The position numbers and the translations under genes were made by a program. A stretch of DNA of 64,000 nt. Source: Calidifontimicrobium sp035325925. Lineage in GTDB: Bacteria; Pseudomonadota; Gammaproteobacteria; Burkholderiales; Burkholderiaceae_C. The DNA lies in NCBI RefSeq assembly GCF_035325925.1, contig NZ_DAOKZA010000008.1, forward strand, positions 1 through 64,000. Reading direction: 5' to 3'. The notes under the pieces were generated by a model. It was not told where the DNA came from and did not search any database. It saw nothing but the letters and a program-made list of their open reading frames with translations. This document shows, piece by piece, positions 59,024-64,000 of this stretch. Numbering within the stretch: position 1 is the first letter of the stretch; each line of letters opens with the position of its first letter.

Positions 59024-59962
59024 GTGCCTGAGCAAGGTGCAGTCGGGCCGTTGACGCTGACGATCGCCGCGGTCGAGCGCGACACCGGGCTCAGCAAGGA
59101 CACGCTGCGCGTGTGGGAGCGCCGCTATGGCTTTCCGCGCCCCGCGCGCGACGGCGTCGGCGAGCGCGTCTACCCGCTCGACCAGGTCGAAAAGCTGCGC
59201 ACCGTCAAGCGCCTGCTCGACGCCGGCCACCGGCCCGGGCGCATCGTCGCGCTCAGCGCCGAGCACCTGCAGCAGCTGTGTGCGTCGACGATCGACCAGC
59301 CGGGCGCCGCGGCACGCGCCGGCGCGCCGCGCGACGACCTGCAGTCGCTGCTCGACCTCGCACGCAGGCACGACGTGCCCGGCCTGCGGCGGCAGCTCGC
59401 GCAGGCGCTGGCGCGCGCCGGGCTGGCGCGCTTCGTCGCCGACCTCGCCGCGCCGCTGATGACGCTGGTCGGCGACGCCTGGCTGCGCGGCCGACTCGAC
59501 GTCCACGAGGAGCACATGGTCACCGAGTCGGTCCAGCTGCTGCTGCGCCACGCGCTGGCATCGCTGCCCGAGTCGGCGCCCGACGCCACGCCGCGCGTGC
59601 TGCTGACCACGCTGCCCGGCGAGCCTCATGGGCTCGGGCTGCTGATGGCCGAGGCGCTGCTCGCGGTCGACGGCGCGGTCTGCGTGTCGCTGGGCGTTCA
59701 GACGCCGCTCTGGGACGTCGTGCTCGCCACGCGCGCGTACCGTGCCGACGTCGTCGCGATCGGCTTCAGCGGCAGCGTGAACCCCAACCACGTGGTCGAC
59801 GCGCTCGTCGAATTGCGCGCCAAGCTGCCGGGCGACGTTGCGCTGTGGGCCGGCGGCTCGGCGCCGGTGCTGCGCCGGCGTGCGGTCGACGGCGTGCTGC
59901 CGTTGCCGACGCTTGAGGCGATGCAGCAGGCGCTGCAGCACTGGCGCGACGCGCGGCGCTGA
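59024..59962 (+). CDS. litR: B12-dependent photoreceptor transcription factor, LitR/CarH family
   Basis: About 312 residues. An N-terminal MerR helix-turn-helix has 'DTGLSKDTLRVWERRYGFP' and 'GERVYPLDQVEKLRTVKRLLDAG'. The central four-helix cap contains W-x9-E-H (Trp153, Glu163, His164), the adenosylcobalamin-capping signature of CarH. The C-terminal cobalamin domain has E-x-H-x-x-G with the lower axial ligand His202 ('GEPHGLG'). Such proteins repress DNA in the dark with AdoCbl bound and release it when light breaks the Co-C bond. GTG 59024 has a GGGGG site; a TTG at 58973 is an upstream alternative. It is divergent from gpx and the lipid operon. Confidence 0.92.
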   Translation: MPEQGAVGPLTLTIAAVERDTGLSKDTLRVWERRYGFPRPARDGVGERVYPLDQVEKLRTVKRLLDAGHRPGRIVALSAEHLQQLCASTIDQPGAAARAGAPRDDLQSLLDLARRHDVPGLRRQLAQALARAGLARFVADLAAPLMTLVGDAWLRGRLDVHEEHMVTESVQLLLRHALASLPESAPDATPRVLLTTLPGEPHGLGLLMAEALLAVDGAVCVSLGVQTPLWDVVLATRAYRADVVAIGFSGSVNPNHVVDALVELRAKLPGDVALWAGGSAPVLRRRAVDGVLPLPTLEAMQQALQHWRDARR

Positions 59963-60010
59963 GCCGCGATGCGAGGGCATCGGCGCGGCCGGTGGTGCCG
60001 CGCAAGGGGC

Positions 60011-60022
60011 CCGCCTAGAATC
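60011..60022 (+). promoter_or_regulatory. CCGCCTAGAATC promoter-like element upstream of the di-iron protein
   Basis: The TAGAAT hexamer lies at 60016-60021, 25 bp before the ATG at 60047. It is identical over 12 bases to the element before purB. Confidence 0.4.
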
Positions 60023-60046
60023 GGCGCGCCCCGCAAGGACCCGACG

Positions 60047-60901
60047 ATGCTCTACCCCGAACTGTTCAGGCAACTCGAGGCCGTGCGCTGGAACATGGAC
60101 ACGGACATTCCATGGCAGCGCTTCGACACGTCGCGCCTGAGCGACGAGCAGGCGCGCACGGTGAAGATGAACGCGATCACCGAGTGGGCCGCGCTGCCGG
60201 CCACCGAGATGTTCCTGCGCGACAACCGCGACGACAGCGACTTCTCGGCGTTCATGAGCGTGTGGTTCTTCGAGGAGCAGAAGCACTCGCTGGTGCTGAT
60301 GGAGTACCTGCGCCGCTTCCGCCCCGACCTGGTGCCCACCGAGGACGAACTGCACGCGGTGCGCTTCGAGTTCGACCCGGCGCCGCCGCTGGAGACGCTG
60401 ATGCTGCACTTCTGCGGCGAGGTGCGGCTGAACCACTGGTACCGGCGAGCCGCCGAGTGGCACACCGAGCCGGTCATCAAGCACATCTACGAGACGCTGG
60501 CGCGCGACGAGGCGCGCCACGGCGGCGCCTACCTGCGCTACATGAAGCGTGCGCTGACGCGCTGCGGCGACGAGGCGCGAGCCGCCTTCGCCAAGGTCGG
60601 GGTGCTGATGGCCAGTGCGCGGCGCACCGCGCAGGCGCTGCACCCGACCAACCTGCACGTCAACGAGAAGCTGTTCCCGCGCGACACGGTGCAAAGCCGC
60701 CTGCCCGACCCGCAGTGGCTCGAGCGCTGGCTCGACCGGCAGATCCAGTTCGACGCCGCCTGGGAGAGCAAGGTCGTCGATCGCATCCTGCACAACCTGT
60801 CGCTGCTGATGGAGCGCAGCTTCGCCAGCGTGCAGGAGCTCAACCGCTTCCGCAAGGAAGTGGCGGCGCGTGTCGCCGCCACCGTGCCGCAGGCGGGCTG
60901 A
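60047..60901 (+). CDS. Ferritin-like di-iron protein (acyl-ACP desaturase-like fold)
   Basis: A 284-residue all-helical protein with two E-x2-H motifs, 'FFEEQKHSLVL' (about residues 78-88) and 'LARDEARHGGAYL' (about 155-167), plus extra glutamates in 'ATEMFLRD' and 'GEVRLNHWY'. This is the ligand pattern of di-iron oxygenases and desaturases. The substrate is unknown. Its place 84 bp after litR makes a fatty-acid or stress-related oxygenation step plausible, but it has its own promoter-like element. Confidence 0.82.
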   Translation: MLYPELFRQLEAVRWNMDTDIPWQRFDTSRLSDEQARTVKMNAITEWAALPATEMFLRDNRDDSDFSAFMSVWFFEEQKHSLVLMEYLRRFRPDLVPTEDELHAVRFEFDPAPPLETLMLHFCGEVRLNHWYRRAAEWHTEPVIKHIYETLARDEARHGGAYLRYMKRALTRCGDEARAAFAKVGVLMASARRTAQALHPTNLHVNEKLFPRDTVQSRLPDPQWLERWLDRQIQFDAAWESKVVDRILHNLSLLMERSFASVQELNRFRKEVAARVAATVPQAG

Positions 60902-60919
60902 TCGGCGGCGTGCCGGGCC

Positions 60920-61579
60920 TCAGGCCTTCCTGGCTGCCGCGAGCTTCTCCTGGTCGGCCTTGCGGTCGGCGTCGACCCGTTGCGCACTGGGCCGCTGCCC
61001 GACCAGCTTGCCGTAGCCCTTCCAGTCGACGCCGTGTTCGGCGAGCAGGTCGGTGCCCAGCACCAGACGCGTGCTCAGCGCGACCAGCGGCAGGTTCACG
61101 TAGGCCGCGCAGTCGGCCATCGTGAACTGCTCGCCGGCCGCGTAGGGCGCGAACTTCGCCAGCCGCTTGAACGCCGGGATGTTCTTGTCGAGCTGCTTGC
61201 GCACGCGCGCCTGCGTGTTCTCGCTGACCGTGCCGCCGAAGAACGCCTGCGCGTACAGCTCGCGCGCCACCAGCTCGACGTGCAGGTTCGTGAAGATCAT
61301 CAGCTCGCGCACCTTCGCCGCGGCGTACGGGTCGGCGGGCAGCAGCGGCGGTGTCGGGTGCGCCGCCTCGAGGTACTCGAGGATCGCCACGCTCTCGCAC
61401 AGCGGGCCGTGCGGCGTGCGGACGAACGGGATCTTCGCCAGCGGCGACGCCGACAGCACCTCGTCGTCGCTGCGCCCGGTGCGCACGACCTCCTCCTGGA
61501 ACGGCACGCCCTTCTCGAGCAGGGCCATCTTGACCTTGTTGTAGTAGTTCGACAGCGGCATGCCGCACAGCGTGATCAT
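60920..61579 (-). CDS. Glutathione S-transferase family protein
   Basis: A 219-residue protein with a thioredoxin-like N-terminal domain ('MITLCGMPLSNYYNKVKMALLEKGVPF', 'PLAKIPFVRTPHGPLCESVAIL', where Glu-Ser binds glutathione) and an all-helical C-terminal domain ('FTMADCAAYVNLPL'). It conjugates or reduces electrophiles with glutathione. Its start overlaps the EamA gene stop (ATGA), so the two are coupled. Confidence 0.92.
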   Translation of the reverse strand: MITLCGMPLSNYYNKVKMALLEKGVPFQEEVVRTGRSDDEVLSASPLAKIPFVRTPHGPLCESVAILEYLEAAHPTPPLLPADPYAAAKVRELMIFTNLHVELVARELYAQAFFGGTVSENTQARVRKQLDKNIPAFKRLAKFAPYAAGEQFTMADCAAYVNLPLVALSTRLVLGTDLLAEHGVDWKGYGKLVGQRPSAQRVDADRKADQEKLAAARKA

Positions 61580-62541
61580 CGCGGGGTCTCCTGTGGGGGG
61601 GTGGGCGAAAGGGGGGCGGTCGCCGCCGCGCGCGGGCGCGGCGCGCGGCCGACGACGGCGATGCCGACGCTGACGGTGGCCAGCGCGACCAGCAGCCGCG
61701 CGGTCACCGGCTCGGCCAGCAGCAGCGCGCCGGCGAGCAGGCCGAACACCGGGGTCAGCAGCACGAACGACGAGATCTGCGTCGCCGGGTAGTGGCGCAC
61801 GAGCCAGAACCACAGCAGGTAGCTGGCGAAGGTGACGACCACGGTCTGGAACGCGAGCATCGACAGCGCCAGCGTGCTGGGCGCGGCCGGCCACTGCTCG
61901 CCGACCGCGAGGCCGGCCGCGGTCAGCAGCACGCCCGACACCGCGAGCTGGTACAGCAGCGTCTTCTCGGGCGGCGCGCTGGTCAGCGCCGTGGCTCGGA
62001 TGACCAGCGTCGTCGCGCCCCACAGCACGGCCGCGACCACGCCCAGCGCGTCGCCCAGCCACTGGCGCTCGCCGACGGCCTTGCTGCCGAAGCCGTCGGC
62101 GAAGGCCAGCGCGACGCCGGCGAACGCCGCGAGCAGCCCGCCGAGCTGCAGCGCCGACAGGCGCTCGGCGCGAGCGATGTACGGCATGCCCAGCGCGACG
62201 ACGAACGGCGACAGGTACAGGAACACGACCATGCGCGAGGCGGTCGTGTACTGCAGCCCGACGAAGATGCAGCCGAACTCGGCGGCGAACAGCGCGCCGG
62301 CCAGCCAGCCGGCGCGCCAGGTCGGCGCGCTGCCGCCGGCGCCGCGCAGCGGCAGGCCGCGCCAAGCCACCCAGGCGAGCACCAGCAGCGTGGCGCCCAG
62401 CGAGCGCACCCCGGCCTGCAGCAGCGGCGGGATCTCGGCCAGCGCGACCTTCGCCGCGACCTGGTTGACGCCCCACAGCAGGCAGCACAGCACCAGCGAC
62501 GCCACCGCGATGCCGTCGAGCCGGGACTTGCGGTCGCTCAT
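61576..62541 (-). CDS. EamA/DMT-family transporter
   Basis: A 321-residue protein with ten hydrophobic helices in two EamA repeats ('LLWGVNQVAAKVALAEIPPLLQAGVRSLGA' and 'WGATTLVIRATAL...LLYQLAVSG'). The family exports amino acids or other metabolites. It precedes a GST gene with overlap, which may mean export of a conjugate. ATG 62541 gives the usual start near helix 1. Confidence 0.9.
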   Translation of the reverse strand: MSDRKSRLDGIAVASLVLCCLLWGVNQVAAKVALAEIPPLLQAGVRSLGATLLVLAWVAWRGLPLRGAGGSAPTWRAGWLAGALFAAEFGCIFVGLQYTTASRMVVFLYLSPFVVALGMPYIARAERLSALQLGGLLAAFAGVALAFADGFGSKAVGERQWLGDALGVVAAVLWGATTLVIRATALTSAPPEKTLLYQLAVSGVLLTAAGLAVGEQWPAAPSTLALSMLAFQTVVVTFASYLLWFWLVRHYPATQISSFVLLTPVFGLLAGALLLAEPVTARLLVALATVSVGIAVVGRAPRPRAAATAPLSPTPPQETPR

Positions 62542-62551
62542 GGCCGGGATG

Positions 62552-63154
62552 CTATCGGCTTCGCGGTGCACGCCATGTCGCGCACGCGCCGAGCACGGTG
62601 CCGGCGACGGCACCGGCCGCGTGCGCCAGCGGCGCGAGGGCGAAGTCCCAGGCTGCCGACGCCTGCAGCGCCCCGCGCCACGGGGCCTCGAGCAAGATCT
62701 TTGCCGCGAGCCCGGCAAGCACCGCCGCGGCGATGCCGCGCCGCGTGCCGCGCGCGTGACGCAGCAGGTGCACCGCGACGACGGCCACGCCGGCGTGCAG
62801 GATCCCCGACAGCCCGCCGTAGTGCGCGATCTGCGGCTGCAGCGCCAGCGCCGCGTGGGTCAGTGGCCAGGCCAGCGCCCAAGCCAGCGCAGCGGCGCGC
62901 GGCACGCGCGCGACCCAGCCCCAGGCGACGACGACCGCGGTGCCCAGCAGGTTCACCGCCAGGTGCGGCGTGCTCCAGTGCACGAAGGCCGCGCTGAACA
63001 GCCGCCACGGCTCGCGCCACGCCAGCTGCGGCTGCCAGTCGAGCGCCGCGCTCGGCGCCAGCGCGCCGGCGGCGGCGCCGCCGGCCAGCAGCGCGCCGAG
63101 CGCGAGCCAGGCCGTCGCGCCCGTGTTCGTGCTCAGCCGAACACCGCGTGCCAC
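62552..63154 (-). CDS. rrtA: Rhombosortase-like intramembrane serine protease
   Basis: About 200 residues with six helices. 'WREPWRLFSAAFVHWSTPHLAVNLLG' matches the rhomboid/rhombosortase N-terminal half. The catalytic Ser is in 'GGLSGILHAG' and the catalytic His in 'PLAHAAGAVAGTVLGA'. Rhombosortases cleave GlyGly-CTERM anchors of exported proteins, often those secreted by type II systems. No ATG is available; GTG 63154, inside the glnE 3' end, is the likeliest start. No GlyGly-CTERM substrate is in the window. Confidence 0.75.
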   Translation of the reverse strand: MARGVRLSTNTGATAWLALGALLAGGAAAGALAPSAALDWQPQLAWREPWRLFSAAFVHWSTPHLAVNLLGTAVVVAWGWVARVPRAAALAWALAWPLTHAALALQPQIAHYGGLSGILHAGVAVVAVHLLRHARGTRRGIAAAVLAGLAAKILLEAPWRGALQASAAWDFALAPLAHAAGAVAGTVLGACATWRAPRSR

Positions 63155-64000
63155 AGCGCGACGACGGCCGCGCGCTGCGCCGCGAGCGTGTCGGGGGGGA
63201 ACTGTGTCGGCTGCTCGTCGAGGCGCGCGCGGTGCTGGGCGCGGCGCAGTTCGCGGTACGCGTCGGCGGCGGCGGCACCGACGCCCGCCGGCAGCAGCCC
63301 CGCCGCCTCGGCGCGCTGCAGCAGCGCGATGTTGCCGGCGTTGTCGAGCAGCGGCGCGTGCGCCGCGCCGTGGGCCAGCACCAGGTACTGCACCGCGAAC
63401 TCGGCGTCCATCATGCCGCCGGTGCCGTGCTTGACATCGAACAGGCCCTCGCGCCCAGGATGCGCGGCGCGCACCTTGTCGCGCATCGCGTGGATCTCGT
63501 CGCGCAGCGCGGCGGCGTCGCGAGGCGCGCACAGCACCTGCCGTCGCACCGCCTCGAATCGCGCGGCCAGGTCGCTCGCGCCGGCGCACCAGCGCGCGCG
63601 CGTGATCGCCTGGTGCTCCCAGGTCCACGCGGTGTTGCTGCCGCGGCCCTGCTGATAGGCCTCGAACGAGCGCAGCGAAGTCACGAGCAGCCCCGAGTTG
63701 CCGTTCGGCCGAAGCGCGGTGTCGATCTCGAACAGCTCCCCGGCGGCGGTGCGCAGCGTCAGCCAGGTGATCAGCCGGCGCGCGAAAGCGCCGTAGACCT
63801 CGGCCGCGCGCTCGTCGTCGTCGTCGTAGAGGAACACCACGTCGAGGTCGCCGCCGTAGCCGAGCTCCTTGCCGCCGAGCTTGCCGTAGGCGATCACTGC
63901 CAGCCGCGGGTCGTCGCGGTGGCGCTGCTTCAGTCCGGCCCAGGCCCAGTCGATGGTGCAGGCGACGACGGTGTCGGCCAGCGCCGACAGGTCGTCGGCG
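63133..64000 (-). CDS. glnE: Glutamine synthetase adenylyltransferase/deadenylase, C-terminal part (partial)
   Basis: About 288 residues of the C-terminal half of GlnE are visible; the rest lies beyond the window. The second nucleotidyltransferase domain is clear: 'AYGKLGGKELGYGGDLDVVFLYDDD' with the catalytic Asp pair, 'LRPNGNSGLLVTSLRSFEAYQ' and 'DVKHGTGGMMDAEFAVQYL'. GlnE attaches and removes AMP from glutamine synthetase according to nitrogen status. Its end overlaps the rhombosortase gene by 22 bp. Confidence 0.96.
   Translation of the reverse strand, partial: ADDLSALADTVVACTIDWAWAGLKQRHRDDPRLAVIAYGKLGGKELGYGGDLDVVFLYDDDDERAAEVYGAFARRLITWLTLRTAAGELFEIDTALRPNGNSGLLVTSLRSFEAYQQGRGSNTAWTWEHQAITRARWCAGASDLAARFEAVRRQVLCAPRDAAALRDEIHAMRDKVRAAHPGREGLFDVKHGTGGMMDAEFAVQYLVLAHGAAHAPLLDNAGNIALLQRAEAAGLLPAGVGAAAADAYRELRRAQHRARLDEQPTQFPPDTLAAQRAAVVALWHAVFG

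Overview
The window is very GC-rich (well over 70% by eye), densely packed DNA from a Gram-negative betaproteobacterium, most likely of the order Burkholderiales. The clues are the gene order bamE-dapB-exbB/exbD-leuS-lptE-holA with fur divergent from bamE, the hpf-ptsN-hprK run, many 4-base ATGA/GTGA overlaps, and a recurrent CCGC(C)TAGAAT promoter-like motif. It is draft sequence: a 100-N scaffold gap lies at 23864-23963, with identical 55-bp flanks. No rRNA, tRNA, CRISPR array, insertion sequence or prophage was seen.

Left part (1-15.7 kb): the tail of an RND efflux pump is followed by a small membrane protein, a CsoR-family regulator with an unusual cysteine arrangement and an OsmC protein. 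Then come a Nudix hydrolase, upp, an MtfA-like peptidase, a sulfotransferase whose TPR half is broken, and an orphan ATP synthase c subunit. A uracil-catabolism (URC) operon (urc1-urc4-XRE regulator) and a BMP-type nucleoside ABC transporter follow, with a pyruvyl-transferase gene at the transporter's end. Together with pyrF and uraA further right, this part is rich in pyrimidine and nucleoside salvage.

Middle (15.8-41 kb): purB, pyrF, a large hybrid sensor kinase and uraA; the assembly gap; a Yej-type peptide ABC transporter divergent from two tandem paralogous binding proteins; acetoacetyl-CoA synthetase; thioredoxin 2; an orphan GspE/PilB ATPase; a binding-protein gene coupled to a GGDEF-EAL gene; and a 2-hydroxyacid dehydrogenase. 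From 40 to 51 kb lies conserved housekeeping content: holA, lptE, leuS, exbD/exbB, dapB, bamE, fur, hprK, ptsN, hpf and corA.

Right part (51-61 kb) is the most interesting. It holds a compact eight-gene minus-strand operon: an FAD oxidoreductase, DUF1365, a CFA-synthase-like methyltransferase, a chalcone-isomerase-like protein, an MFS carrier, DUF3833, an SDR and an NTF2-like protein. A Tat-exported glutathione peroxidase lies upstream, divergent from a MerR-family regulator that carries the complete B12-photoreceptor signature (W-x9-E-H and E-x-H-x-x-G), so it is a LitR/CarH-type light sensor. A di-iron protein follows the regulator. The likely meaning is light- or singlet-oxygen-responsive remodelling of membrane fatty acids, with a structured leader and palindromes as candidate control sites. 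The window ends with a GST, an EamA exporter, a rhombosortase and the 3' part of glnE.
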